The notes beneath the pieces are model-generated. The model did no database searches and was not told the DNA's origin. It was given only the letters and a program-made list of their open reading frames with translations. From Deroplatys truncata (lineage: Eukaryota; Arthropoda; Insecta; Mantodea; Mantidae): 64,000 nucleotides of DNA. Positions 21,030-33,609 of this stretch are shown piece after piece. How positions within the stretch are numbered: the first letter of the stretch is position 1; each line of letters starts with the position of its first letter. Where the stretch lies: positions 214,373,290 to 214,437,289 of the forward strand of contig CM060990.1 of the NCBI GenBank assembly GCA_030765065.1. Reading direction: 5' to 3'. The translations under genes and the position numbers were made by a program.

Positions 21030-21640
21030 ATGCTTACTTTAAGAAACTTTATTACATACAACATGGTGTATGTTTATTGTTATAAACGGTATTGAAAAAG
21101 TAGGTTTATTATGGTTTTATTACCCTTTTTGTATTTTATTTGGGGAGTGGCACTGAACTACGTTTCACCAAATATGTAAGACTTGGCTGCGCCTCAGGCT
21201 ATCGTTGATAGGAAACACTAAATCTTGATAGAAAAATGTTTAAGTGGCCATCTGGCCTGGGCAGGGATTCTACATATATAATTGCAATATGTGAATTGAC
21301 ATTTTTTCATACATTGTTAAAATATGTCCTATCAGTAATAATTAATGCCGTGAATGTAAAATTTTGTATGCATAATTACTCGAAGTTTTATACACCGTAC
21401 GGATGTTTTAAGGTGAGTCCAAGACAGGAATATGCATAGCACGCTGTACTGCAATTACCTCGGTACCTTTCGGATGCCCAGCTGGCGGCGCATGACGCGT
21501 TCAAGGTTATGTATATCAGCTGTCGCTGCTTTGTGTTCGGGCTGTAAAGAGAATTGACATTGTGTATCTCAAAGGTGAAAGTTTATTCAAAACATCTTTG
21601 TTGTGTGTGATTTGCTTAAGAGTGTCAATGTCTTGTTATT
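21030..21640. other. Unannotated DNA
   Basis: AT-rich, no supported gene or repeat. Confidence 0.45.
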
Positions 21641-21652
21641 AGTCCGCTGCAA

Positions 21653-21900
21653 TGCCTGCCGATAAATTCAAGCTTGAACAACGAATTTTCATTTACGATA
21701 CATACATATAAACCTAATCATGTAGACAGAAGTGTAGACAATTTCAGGAGAAATTTCCTGGTATTCCAGTTCCAAGTAGAGAAACTGATAGACGTCTGGT
21801 TAATAAATTTAGGTCAACGGGATCGCCAAACGCTAAACTTAAGAAACAAAAAAGAAATGTTCTAACGAATTAACGAAATTACTGCATCTATTTGTGAGGA
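21653..21900 (+). pseudogene. Transposase N-terminal HTH fragment
   Basis: ATG at 21653 gives MPADKFKLEQRIFIYDTYI, then stops and shifts, then the motif KFPGIPVPSRETDRRLVNKF and TGSPNAKLKKQKRNVL. This is the paired-type HTH start of a mariner/IS630-like transposase family common in insects. The DDE domain is not seen downstream, so this is an isolated relic. Confidence 0.5.
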
Positions 21901-22324
21901 ACCCTAAAAAAATGTTTATAGGAACTATCCCCACAACAAAGACGAACTTAAAGACAATATAAAAACAGAAATTATAACATTACCCAAGAAGAACATATGT
22001 GTGTGTGTGAATGGAAATTCCATTCGAAGATGCCAGGAATACCTTCAGGTAGATAGACACGACTTCCAACACCACTTTAACAAGGTTAGTACTCACAGTG
22101 CATGTTACTATCACTCGTGAGTAAGTAATGCGGGAGTTACGGAACGCAAAACCCCCAGTGTAATAGGCAGTGTGCGAAGCATTAATACGCGCGATCCGTG
22201 GCCCCACCATAAAACGATCGCACTGTACTACTGTTAATATTACACGAAGTTTTTGTAATTGAAAGAAATGACTAATAGTGCATTGAATTTTCATGAACTA
22301 TTTATTTTTCATGTGATTATTATA

Positions 22325-23747
22325 CAGGTGTTTCAAAAATAGAAAGCATAATTTCAGGTATGCATTCCCATATGTAGACAATAAAAAGTCCATTACAGCA
22401 TGTGTCCGGAAATGTTTGTTTCTGAGTTATAGCCTTCAAAACAGTGATGTTCACCGGAACACATTTCGTACCGCAGGTAGCTTTCTTTACAGAAGATGTT
22501 CAAAGTGTCCACCTCCTCCTTGAATACAGGCCTCACATCCATGTCTCATGGCCGTGCGAACACGACCCCAAATTCCAGAAGTATTGCGTATTTACTCACA
22601 ACCTGCCACAATTCGATTCTGAAGGGATTCCATGTCACGTGCCGAAGACGAATACACCAACGTTTTAACTGGTCCCACAAGTAGAAATCGATAGGGTTCA
22701 AATCAGGTGAGCATGTGACCAAGCAATAGGGGCCACCTCTACCTATCCATCGATCAGGAAACCTTCGATCCAAGTATGACGGTATGACTGAAGTATGCAG
22801 GAGCACCATCACGCAAGAAGTGAGCTTGTTGACGAATACTCAGTGGAGTGTCTTCATACACATGAGGTATGGTGTTTTCCAGGAAGTTTGTGTACGTCTG
22901 CCCCGTAAGTCTGTTTACAAGTACCTGGGGTCCAACTAACCGATCACCAATGACACCGGCCCACATGTTGAGAGTGAATCGCACTTGGTAATGAGATGGA
23001 ACAATTGCATGTGGGTTTTCATATGCCCATACATGCTGATTGTGGAAATTTGTAATGCCATCCCGTGTGAACTGTGCTTCATCTGTAAATAATACTAAGG
23101 CAGGAAAGTTCGAATGTGTAGCACACTACTGCACGAATCACTGGCAGAACATCAATCGAGTAGGGTAATCTGCTGGTGACAGGGTCTGTACACGTTGCAA
23201 ATAATAACGATATAACTGTTACTCTCGCAATAGTCTCCAGACAGTCATATGAGGAACATTCACTTGCAACGCTAATCTTCGTGTATTGATAGGAGTCGTG
23301 CGCACGGAATCCAGAATCTCCTCCTCTACATCTAGAGTTGTAAATCCCCTCCCCAAACCAGGAGATATAAACTTCCCATGAGCGCACAGACGGCGATGGA
23401 GACGTTCAAATGTCTTCCAATCTGGACATCTACGCTGTGGGTACCTCTCTTGGTACATGACGTGCATTTCTGCCAGCTCCTGATTTGAGTACATGTCGCT
23501 CAGTCGAACGCCAAACACAATACTCAATGTACCCTTCGGCTCGGAATGAACTGTCAGAGTGTTGTGTTAAAATCCTTTGTCACGGCAACTACCTCCGGGA
23601 AGCAAAACGTTCCGGTGAATATCACTGTTTTGAAGCTTATAACTCAGAAACCAAGCATTTCCGGACACATGTTGTAATGGATCTTTTTATTGCCTACATA
23701 TGGGGAAGTTATACCTGAATTTCTGCCCGCTATTTTTAAACACTCTG
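22325..23747 (-). mobile_element. Mariner-like element with long terminal inverted repeats
   Basis: Left end CAGGTGTTTCAAAAATAG (22325) and right end, reverse-complemented, CAGAGTGTTTAAAAATAG (23747) are flanked by TA on both sides (22323-22324, 23748-23749). Similarity runs about 130 bp inward on each side, sharing CATATGTAG, ATGTGTCCGGAAATG and TCTGAGTTATA. Total length is 1,423 bp. The interior carries one degraded minus-strand transposase. Confidence 0.85.
22490..23494 (-). pseudogene. Mariner/IS630-type transposase (DDD) pseudogene
   Basis: Starts MYSNQELAEMHVMYQERYPQ at 23494, with an HTH region (LHRRLCAHGKF, then TRRLALQVNVPHMTVWRLL). Reading on with frame changes: VLFTDEAQFTRDGITNFH (first Asp), NMWAGVIGDRLVGP, FLRDGAPAYFS (second Asp), CSPDLNPIDFYLW (third Asp). 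All three catalytic acids are still encoded. Inactivation comes from a frameshift near 23220, in-frame TGA and TAG codons near 23150-23135, and a frameshift near 22800. Length matches the family's roughly 340 residues. Confidence 0.8.
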
Positions 23748-23869
23748 TATTGTTTTTACTTCAGTTTATTTTTAGTAAAAGTGAGTTTAGTCTTTAATGT
23801 CCGTTTTCAGATTTTGAATGAGACGAACGTGTTTCTACGATTATAACTACTGGAGACAATCCGTAATCG

Positions 23870-26800
23870 AAAAAATTTGTGTTAAAAATCTGATGTGTTG
23901 CATTCACATTATTTTCCCTACTCACTCTTTTACAAAGCATTCTAACAAAAGCTTATTCTTCTGTCTACTTCTCGGTAATCGAGACAAGCTTTTATTACCA
24001 TTTACACATTTCGTTGTCGGTACGCAGAGGATACATTAGGCTAGAGCGATAGTCACTTTTTAAAAGCGGGTCGCTATGTAATGTCTTTAAAGTTCCCTAC
24101 TCTTTGCATGACTACAAGAAAAAACGAATAGCGACTTACTACTTGAAAAAAGGTTTAAGTACTTGAAAATTCAAACCAATAATAAAGAATATTTCGGAAA
24201 TGGTTAATGCCACAATAGAATTAATTTACATAAAATGTGCGATTTAGCGACATCTACATTTTTGGTGTAGTAAAGATTTGTCTGCATGTTACGGTTTACG
24301 AATTATACAAAAACCATTCAGAATATAGAGGACTGTACAGACTATTCGAAGAACATTAAATACATACATTTTATTTGTCATGCAAGTATTTTAAACGTAT
24401 AGTTCCCTAATCAAAATCGTTAGATCCTTTTTTTTTTTGAGAAAATAAAAATTAACGAAACGTTTTCATGAAAAGGCTAGTTTGGGGTGAGGGGATTTTC
24501 TTGAAAATCTTTGCGTCACCATCCTTGGAAAACGTTGAACTTAAATATAAAGTTTAGTTATTTAACAGAATTTTAATTTTTTAGTTATGCTGATCACACA
24601 CGCGCGCGCGCTAATATAATATGTTGCATACGCACGACTTTCTGTACCCATTATCCTTTATTTTTTATGAAATTTCTACAGACTTTTCTTGTCAAAGCTT
24701 ATTCTTCTATCTACTTTAAGTTAATTGCAGTAATATTTGTATAAATAGTTCCCTTACACATTTTGTTATAGGTAGAAAGGTAATTGCGATATTCAAATAT
24801 GTACAAACTGGTCACTAACTGGTCTTGTTCCTTCCATGACATCGCGATAAACAACTGAATGATGATCACTTGAAAAGCTGAAGAAAGTATTGAAAAATTG
24901 AAACCAATAACAACGGCTATCTTGGAAATGGCCAACACCACGAACAAGATATTTGAAATAAATTGTCTGCTGTAAAGAAATCTACATGTTTTTGTTTAGT
25001 ACATTTTTGTCTTTTTCTCGTGATTTACCAGTTATAAAATATTATACAAAATTTCTTCCGAACAAAGTGGGATTCACAGGTATTTACAGAAAATTCAAGA
25101 CATAAATTTTGTTCTGTGATGCAAATATCTGAAACTTATGGTATTTTAATAAAAATCATTACCGCCATTTTGAGAAAATAAATAAAGCATGAAAAATTGT
25201 ACGTATAAGGAATAGTTTGAGTGACGCTGGATTTTCTTGAAAACCTTCTTGTCATATATTTGGAAGACGCTGCATTTAAATGCCAAGTTTGGTAGTTATT
25301 CGACATTTATGTTTTGAGTTATGCCGTTCAGAGTCGCGTGTGCGCGCACACACACACCACTGATCCTTTTCATGTATTTCCGGCGAAATCTCGATATCAA
25401 ATTTTTGGGTGGAATGCATTTACTTCCTTTAAGTAGGTGCGTGGTAGAGAAAGTAATACATGTATACAAGACAATGTTACTTCCAATACACATATTGATG
25501 CGAAACCTGGGCCTTTGCACAAAAAGCTGTTAGTATATTTTAGTCGCCTTGAGAGGAAAATGCCGAGGAAAATATATAGGCCAGTAAATGATCAACATGG
25601 CTGGAGAATAAACACGAATATGAATATAACCGTGTTGTACGAAGGTTGAATGCATTAGACTCCGTTAGGTTGAAAAGATTACCATGGGCAGGATATGTGG
25701 CTCGGATACACGAGCATGGAGTTTCTAGTAAGGCATTGCAGGCACATTTTGGGGGAAGAAGGAAGGCCAGGAAATCTCTGGGAGGAAAATGAGTAAGGAT
25801 GCAGAAAAACCCTGCCGCATATACATCCATTAGATAAACGTGATTGAATTCCGATGCACATGAGAAAATTCAAACTGTGATGTGTTGCATTCACATGACT
25901 TTTCCTACTTACTCTTTCAGCATCTATTCTTAAAAAGGTTTATTCTTCTAGCCACGTCTTATTATCAGGGGTAAACTTTCATTAAACAGTTACATATCTC
26001 ATTGTAGGTATAAGCAGGAAACAGGCAGTCAGACTTTTAAAAACTAAGTCGCTGTGTGATGGCTTTGAAATTCCATGCTCTTAGCTGAACAAGAGGAAAA
26101 GGGAATAGCGACTTAACAACCGAAAAACTTTGATTACATTCAAATTACTTTCTCTACCCAGTATCAATTATTTGATATAGTTAGCTTCTACAAATTAATT
26201 TTACAAAACCTTATTTTTCTATCTACTTCATGTTATCCATAAAAACGCTTGCAAAAGCAGTTTCGTTACACATTACGTACAAGGGGATGCAGAAAACCGA
26301 AATGACAGTCAAATGTTTAAATGCGGGTCGATCTTTCCATAACATCGCGAGAATCAGCTAAAGGGCGACAGGTCTTCAAAAGAGACAAAAGTATTGAACA
26401 ATTCGAAAACCAATAACAGCAGATATCTCGGAAATGGCTCATGCAATAAAAGTTATTTGAAATAAATTGTCTGTTAGAGATATACACTTTTGTGCACAAA
26501 GTTGTTGTCTATCCCTTATGCTTCACCGGTTATACAAAATTCCTTCTGAATAAAGAGGGCTTTATAGGTCATTCCTAAAAAATACAATATATGCATTTTA
26601 TTTGACATGTAAATTGCTTTAAAGCGTGGCTTTGAATCCAAATCGTTAGAGCCATGTTTGAGAAAATCAATGGTTTGAAAAAAATTATGTAAAGGGTAGT
26701 TTGGTGTGGGGGTTTGTTTAAAAATGTTCGTGTTGCATCATTGGAAGATACTAAACACAAATACCAAGTTTGGTATTTAATCCGATATTCCATTTTTAGT

Positions 26801-26900
26801 TACGCTGTTCACAGTCATACACATAGATACTGCAATCATCAGGCTTACGGGACATCTTGTAGTTCGAATATGTCTGTAACGTCCTCTGCAATCATCTGGC
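23870..26900 (+). repeat. Head-to-tail R1 copies (three)
   Basis: Starts of units at about 23895, 24625 and 25880 (TGTTGCATTCACAT...TTTTCCTAC). Each runs through a run of shared blocks: TTGAATTCGAAACCAATAA, GGAAATGG, AAATTGTCTG, ATACAAAATTCCTTC, AATCGTTAGA and GTTTGGTATTTAAT, then GTTACGCTGTTCACAG. Units are 0.7-1.3 kb and diverged. Short ORFs here are incidental. Confidence 0.65.
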
Positions 26901-27132
26901 TCACTGAACTTCTTTAAGTTCAAAGATGTATGCAATGCCCGCTGCAATCATCCAGCTTACTGAACATCTTGCAGTTCGAAGATGTCTGCAATGCCTGCTG
27001 CAATAATCAGGCTTATGGCACATTCACAAAATGTTTGTCCTACACACGGCTTGTGTGAAGGAACCATTAATTATCATTAATTGACTTAATAGTTGGTTAT
27101 GCCATGAAGCCCGAGACTTAAAGTACTTACAT

Positions 27133-27240
27133 GTTGCCAGGATAGCACAGTTGGTTAGAGCAACCGAACAGAATCCGGAAGATTCGTGGTTCAAATCCCG
27201 GTTATGGTATTCGATTTTCAGTCTGATTCTACCTTTCCAT
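27133..27240 (+). mobile_element. tRNA-derived SINE
   Basis: The head has an A-box-like TAGCACAGTTGGTTAGAGC and a B box GGTTCAAATCC 38 nt later. It is followed by TTTTCAGTCTGATTCTACC, the body shared with the copies at 28145-28273 and 11617-11692. The acceptor stem does not pair, so this is not a functional tRNA gene. Confidence 0.65.
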
Positions 27241-28144
27241 TTAAAAATATTTGCAATGCAATCTGCTGCCATCAAAACTCTCTTATGGAGTTATTTAAAT
27301 ATCTCCCCTTCACTACCTGGGAAATGGTTAGAGTAAACAAGGGTAAAATGTGTAACATTTCCTTAAATACTCTAATACACACTAGCTACTACTTTTCTAA
27401 GTATTGAAATAAAGTGATCGCTGTGTTTAAATGCTTCACCATAGCATGACTCCTTAAAATATGTGACACAAAGTAAACAGACGGAACTGTATTATGAGCA
27501 TTTTTCTTTTCCTTTTTTCCCCTTGTTATTCTTCTGTGATTTATTGCATTATCAGCGTTGCTCCTGCTGCTGCGCCGTATGGCATCTACACTAATTTATC
27601 ATCTAATTATATTTAGAAATAATGAAACTGCACTTTCTGTAATAATATAATGGATCGGTGGCGTAGCTACATTTGTCTCTCCCACCAGGAAACGGAATAT
27701 GCAATGTCCCCCACCCCATTTGCTTTGCAGTGTAATTAGAAGTAAAGTTCGCTAGATCATTATTTGACACGTTTCCGCGGCTACGTGACAGAGCCGCAGC
27801 CAGTGGAACGGGGGGAGAGAGCTATCGCCGTTGTTACCATGGGAATTTCTCTTAATATTGGGATATCTGAAATTAGTTGTACTTAATATAGATAATATTC
27901 TATTGAGCCATCTGAATCTAAATAGCACCTCCTTGAGTCTAAACTTTTTATATATGGCGCAAATTTCTGAATGCAAACCACACTACCATAATCTGATTGT
28001 AGGTAGAGGATGCAGGATTTACCTATCCAATATCATTGGCATTTCTGATGATATTACGTCATACGAGTTGTATCAGTAATAACGCTTCTGAACGAATTCA
28101 ACTACAGACAATAGTTGTGTATACAGTAGGTAAAATAATTAACA

Positions 28145-28273
28145 GTGTAGCTAATATAAGGAAAGGTAAAATCAGACGAGTGAAAAATTCAATGCCATCG
28201 CCGGGATTTGAATCACGGATCTCCCGGTTTCCCCTCTGGTTACTCTAACCATTAAGCTACCATGCCAACATGG
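28145..28273 (-). mobile_element. tRNA-derived SINE (minus)
   Basis: The minus strand shows TGGTAGCTTAATGGTTAGAG (A box), GATTCAAATCCCGG (B box) and GAATTTTTCACTCGTCTGAT followed by TTTACC. Same family as 27133-27240. Confidence 0.65.
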
Positions 28274-28289
28274 CGGTACGGCATTAAAT

Positions 28290-29430
28290 TTCCCAACTGA
28301 TTCACATTTTTCCCGAGAAATCCCACAGGGAGATTGTATTGAGATGACACACCCCAATGACGACTTACAATGCTAATAGCCTGTAACTCCCGGACTTCAT
28401 AAACTCGACCACTATTAGGTCAATTAATAAGAATTCGAGTTAGGTTCATGGTTAAAGCCTGGTAAATCTCGCATTACCAATATACATGAAGAGATATAGC
28501 AGCTAAGGAAATGGTTTCTTCCTTAACTCCCTTTTAACAAACTGCTTGGTAATATTTCTCATTTTATTAACATCACTGTCAGATATCTTAAACTACTTTG
28601 ACTTGGTATGATACTGGCATGGTCATTGTCTACATTTATTTTTGAAAGCGACCTCTGAACTGAATGAAAAGACACCCGTGTCAGAAATAACAAAATGTAT
28701 ACCACCTACACAGGGCCTATTATAAGTGTATGAATAACCTCTCCAAGTAGATACAACATTACAGCTCTTATAGTGTTGCGTTTTGGATTTTCTGAAATTT
28801 TTTAATCACTCCAAAATGCAAGTAAATATACATTTGATGAAAAATAAACATCCTGGTTTAAATACGTTATCAAACATTTTCAGTTTTCATCCACGTAATA
28901 AAGCTGCTTTATTTTTCACTGAAACCATTTCCTACATCAAAGACTATGGCGTTTAGGATTCCCAAATTTAATTCTAAGAATGGCCTGTTTTAGAGTCTAT
29001 TTGGAAGAGTAAGAGTAACTGTCGCAAGTATTTGTTAGCGGAATGGCAAGCATTAATAAAATTACTAATTTACAGAAAGCAAACCAAATTGTTATTTTCA
29101 GTTTAAAAAGAATTTAAAATGTCGATACCATTCGATTGATACTGAGAATATTCAGATGAGAGTTTTTAAAATCCTACTACATATTAAAATTTGCTATGCT
29201 AGTTATACTTAAATTTACTAATATGACCCTAATGTATGGCTATTTCAAAATCAGTAAATGTGATTGGCTGATTTTCATAGTCCTTACTATTGTTAAGATA
29301 TAAGGTACACCAACACTCAACAGAGCTGGCAGGCTAATCGGCAATATAAACGTAGTAAGTAATTAACTCTAAAAAATGAAGTACGAGCACTTCATTATGC
29401 GAATAGTGAAATCCGAAATCGTACCCGTAA
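28290..29430. other. Unannotated AT-rich DNA
   Basis: No supported feature. Confidence 0.5.
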
Positions 29431-29559
29431 CCAAAGAAAAAACCGAGGAAAGGCACATCCTAGAGAACACATATTTTACCACAAGGGAAAGAACAAAATT
29501 GAACCAGAGATAACGAACAAAAAGGAACACATAGCTTCCACCGATATACCGGTCGTTAG

Positions 29560-30890
29560 CAGTGAAGAGTTCAAATCAAAACAAGGTTGTATGCTGTTGG
29601 AACAACGTCATTGGCAGCAGAGTATACTGCAGCCTTCCAGTCAGTGGGGATCTTGGGATTCGTAAATTTCTTCCAAATGTTGCTCCATCGCCGCAACAAA
29701 TAGTTCCGTTGTACAAGGGCAAAACACTGACGGTAGTCATGAGATATTCATAAAAGGAAGCGACCGTTTAAAAGCTAACCTTTGATATCCGTTGTGGGCA
29801 GACTCGTAAACGTCTCCCACCACCGGCGAAATTCGCGTAGCCGCTTACCTGGAAGACGAAGTTGTTCTGCTCAAAAATTTTTCTGGAACGGGAGGCCCTC
29901 ATCGTCCAGAATACGTAGTATACTTTTTGCAAGGAGTGCCAAGCATTTCGCCCCCACAGCTATCAGCCCAAAACCACATTTACTAATTGGAAGCCGTAGT
30001 TGTTCCCTGCAGCCCCGATAAGCAGCTCCGGACCACAGGAAATAACCAATAAGGCATTCAAACCTCTGAGAAAATTGCTTGGTAATGGGTAGTAAATAGC
30101 TTGGGCAATATACCAAATTCTACTGAGTGCGTAAGTGTGCACACATAATACACGTTGAAATAGGTTGATTGTTCGAGATCACTTGCTCTATTAAGAGATC
30201 CCATAGCTTGGTCAGTTTTTCATTTTAATTAAATGCCACGGTTCCCCGAAAGCATTGCGTAAACATAACGCCCAAGATCTTCGTGTGGCTTACAATCTTC
30301 ATACCAAGTAGGTTGTAGCTCTCGCCAATTGCCAAACTGTAAAATCTCGGACTTGGCAAAATTTAGTTTTGCTTCAGAAACAGCGTTATATTTTCGAAGA
30401 CATTGATGAAAGTTTCCCATATCAGCATTATTTGCCACAAGTGCCATCACATCACCCGCATATGCTGCAAACTAGAATCCCTGATCATGCAGTCCACACC
30501 GCTTAGGGATGTTTGCAGCAGCTGCAAAAGGGGGATCGAGGCTCAAAGTAATTAAACCCAGTCCCCCTGTAGGACTGACCTCTCTATTCGAATGATCGGA
30601 GAAAGATACTCGTTGCAGAGTATCCTGGATGTCACGCAGCAAAAAGGTTTGTAATAAAGAAACATTTCGGGGATCTCCAAATGCAGCATAAGCGATCAAA
30701 GGTAAGAATGACTAACATAGTCGAAAGCCTTTTCAAAGTAAAAGTTAACCAGAGCCACTGGAATCTTCTTGGTTTCAACATGACAAAGTATATCCCTCAA
30801 TAAGACAATATTCTGTATGCTGTTCCTGGCATTCGGTACTGCGGTCTGTGCGTTGCAGAGAATTGCCTCATAAACAAAATGTAGCATTGA
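29560..30890 (-). pseudogene. LINE ORF2: reverse transcriptase and C-terminal region
   Basis: The motif IQNIVLLRDIL, then LVNFYFEKAFDYVSH (first RT acidic motif) lies at 30887-30696. AYAGDVMALVANNAD follows at about 30465-30430, the YADD site with Asp to Gly. Next come LNFAKSEILQFG and a C-terminal stretch with FLWSGAAYR, LRLPISKCGFGLI and CLALL (30116-29871). The frames shift several times, and the YAGD change alone would abolish polymerisation. Confidence 0.7.
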
Positions 30891-31543
30891 AGTTAAGGCT
30901 TTTGCCGGTAACTTTTAGTCGCAATTGAGTAAGGTAATCGGTCTACTCTCGGCAACGATTCTAGAGCGTCGGTGCTTTGGGAGCAGAATAATTACACCCT
31001 CAACAAACTTCTCTGGAATCACAGCGGTATGTCACACAGCGGTATGTCAAACTTCTTCAAATACCGTTGTCAGTTCTGTAGAAATGACGTCCCAAAATGT
31101 GGAATAGAAGACATAAGGACTACCATCCGGCACAGAAATCGTGTTTGACCTTACACTCTTTAGACCTGCAGTTAGTTCCTCGATGGTAATAGGTCGCAAA
31201 AGAGAGGAGCCGATCTACGAAGGTAGTTGACACTGCAGCGGGGACGAGTCAGCACTGCTATCCTCACTTATGGAAAAGAAATCATTGAAATATTCATGAA
31301 AACAGCTAATGATAGCAGGTGTTCCGTAAATTAGCCACCCAACGTGACAAAGTTCTTGTATAAAACGCTGGTTACAGTGCTTGCGATCTCCGGCAAGGTG
31401 GAAGAGAGGGAAGGCTTTTATCTACAGCCATGTGCCGACGATGGGAGACATCACGAAGGCGAATCATTTAGCGAGATTTGTTCCTTGATAGCATGGAGAT
31501 GTTTGGACACATCGCGACCGGCTTTTTTTAATTCAGAGATATC

Positions 31544-32400
31544 CTATAAAACATAGAAATAGAAATCTAATAGCTCCCGCCGTTCTCTAGCTCGGAAAAC
31601 TATCCGTTTGAAAAAGGAAACAATTGTTGGTTTAGCCTTATAAAGCCACATGGAGAGTTTGTTTTGGAAGTTGATGACGGAAGGTTGTAACTTCCCCTTT
31701 ATTAAGAGGAACTCAAGTCGGCACTCTTCCTCCACGAAAACAGACACAAGAATCCTCCAGTAATCTCTCCCAGGAGAGGAAATATGTCCAACCGAGTGAT
31801 CCGACATACGACTGCATGGTTGTCGCTGAAAGCAAGAGGTTGAACTCATCTCATGAACAGGAAAACAAAATTTCGGGAAAAATAAAATCTGTCAATTCGA
31901 GAAGCCTACAATCCACGGACAAACATAAAGCCCACACGAGAACCATATTTTGACTCCCAGGCATCCACAAATTCAAATTGCGTTGCGATCTGATTCAACA
32001 TAGGGTGAAGATTGGGCATCTCACGTTGATATTTGGCAGCAGCAGTGCGGTTAAAATCCCCCATGAGATATTTAGAACCCTTAGAAAGGGTAGTGAGAAG
32101 AGCTGTTTTGAAGAAATATTCCGGTTCACATAGACGCTGAGAGCCACAAGGTGCATATAGGTGGACTACTATTATATCCGTGTACAGAGCGGAGATGAGG
32201 CGTCCAGAAGAATGGAGGTTGACATCAGTAATACTCATCCCTTTTCTGTAAATCAATGCCGTTCCTCGCCTGTCCGGACCAATATTCACAAAGTTCTCAT
32301 AATTACACAAAAAATAAAGATTAGGCACAATTATCCCCTGTATACATCCAACATCGACATCATGGAGCTGTAGAAATGCGCCAAATACACGTTGATTCAC
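31544..32400 (-). pseudogene. LINE ORF2: AP-like endonuclease and linker
   Basis: NVNAIRNPVNQRVFGAFL near the start is the N-terminal EN motif. It is followed by RRGTALIYRKGM, HLYAPCGSQR, and YLMGDFNRTA, the Asp/Asn metal site. The next segment (31849-31544) has SDHSVGHI and an R-rich helix FKRIVFRARERRELL. In the Gln-Glu position of EN (usually CLQE) this copy reads CIQG, so the catalytic Glu is lost. Confidence 0.65.
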
Positions 32401-33196
32401 CGGATTTCGAATGGCATTAACATTAATAGAAACAAAGACATGAAGAGATATCATATAATAATTCCACGAAGAAGAGAGGACCTTCCTGGAGAAGTAGCAA
32501 AAATAATGGAATGAAGCAGTACTAAGAGATCGGACACCAACAGAATGGAAAGGTTTAAATTGATCTGCCACTCTTCTCACCCGGTTTGTCCCGCTGTACT
32601 GTCGACAAGGCATACGGACGCACTCTGTGCCTTTTGCGAAGCTTTGCTTTCTTATCAGGCTTCTCATAATCACTATCTGGGTCACTGCAGCCATGATAGG
32701 CAAATCGGAAGAATTCATTCTGTTAGATACCAACGGCAAGGAGCAGTCCACATCCTCCGACCAGGGTTGAGGAGCCGTACCGCCTTCGTGTCGTTGAGGC
32801 TCCATTTTACGAAGTCAAGTATCTCCTGATTGCGTATCCTTCTCTGGTGGCATTTGCCATGTACGGTCTCGACTGCCGGAATCCGGGAAGCTATCGTCTC
32901 ACCTTTCAACTTCTTGGAGTCAAGTTCACTTTCTGGACGACTGCTCTTTAAGGCTCTGTGGTAACACCATCGGACGAGGTGGAATTTGTTGCCTTGTTAT
33001 CAATATTTGCAGTCTCTGAAGTTGCCGATGTCGGTACTGCGACATCCATAACGACTGAGGGAACAGCAGCAACCGCTGTCACGTCCGGTGGCACGTCTTC
33101 CCGCTGTATATATTACATAATTTGAAACACCGTCTGTTACGGTCACTGGATTGCACAAGTCACGCATAAGCTGTTGCCGTAGTCGTGACTACGTGA

Positions 33197-33559
33197 CTAA
33201 GAAGGAACAGTTGCTCGTAACCAGCGTTGAGGGCATTCTGGTTTCAGATGTGTGATATTTTTGCAGATAAAACAAACCTGTTCTTGTCCACTGTAAGTGA
33301 TGTATGCCCCAAAACCTGCAATCTTTTGCATTGAAGGTATCGGTTTGGTAAGTTGAATATGAACCAAACGGATAGCAGTGTAAACTGGAAATCTAACGAC
33401 CAAACCAGCCGTCAGTATTGATGACAGTAGTTTTCTATACTCTTGAAGGTCGTAAGCAACCCTTTCGTTACTGATTTCCGGTGACACATTGTAGACGCAA
33501 ACCAAAGTATATTCTCCATCCGCCATCGTAATTTGTCCATCCGTCGCTTCACCGAACAT
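33197..33559 (-). pseudogene. LINE ORF1 zinc-knuckle protein fragment
   Basis: 121 codons, open. It contains VCVYNVSPEISNERVAYDL, an RRM-like strand-helix block, VHIQLTKPIPSMQKIAGFGA, and the CCHC knuckle CFICKNITHLKPEC followed by PQR. This is the RNA-binding protein of a LINE. The remaining N- and C-terminal parts are not open. Confidence 0.6.
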
Positions 33560-33609
33560 TAGAGCAAACTGGAAGGCCCCAGCACCTTATCATAAACACT
33601 GCACTAGTG

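Larger units (their letters stand above)
29440..33600 (-). mobile_element. Decayed LINE retrotransposon (ORF1 and EN-RT ORF2)
   Basis: On the minus strand, in the expected order: an ORF1 gag-like zinc-knuckle protein (33559-33197), an AP-type endonuclease (about 32400-31910), a linker with the EN SDHSVGHI block (31849-31544), a reverse transcriptase (30887-30229) and a C-terminal domain (30116-29871, then on to about 29560). Many frameshifts and stops separate the parts. The layout suggests a nearly full-length but old copy. Clade is uncertain; the ORF1 zinc-knuckle context resembles L1/Tx1-type elements. Confidence 0.75.

Noticed and set aside
27133..27206. Possible tRNA gene
   Set aside because: A and B boxes are present but the acceptor stem does not pair, and the downstream body is shared with other SINE copies.
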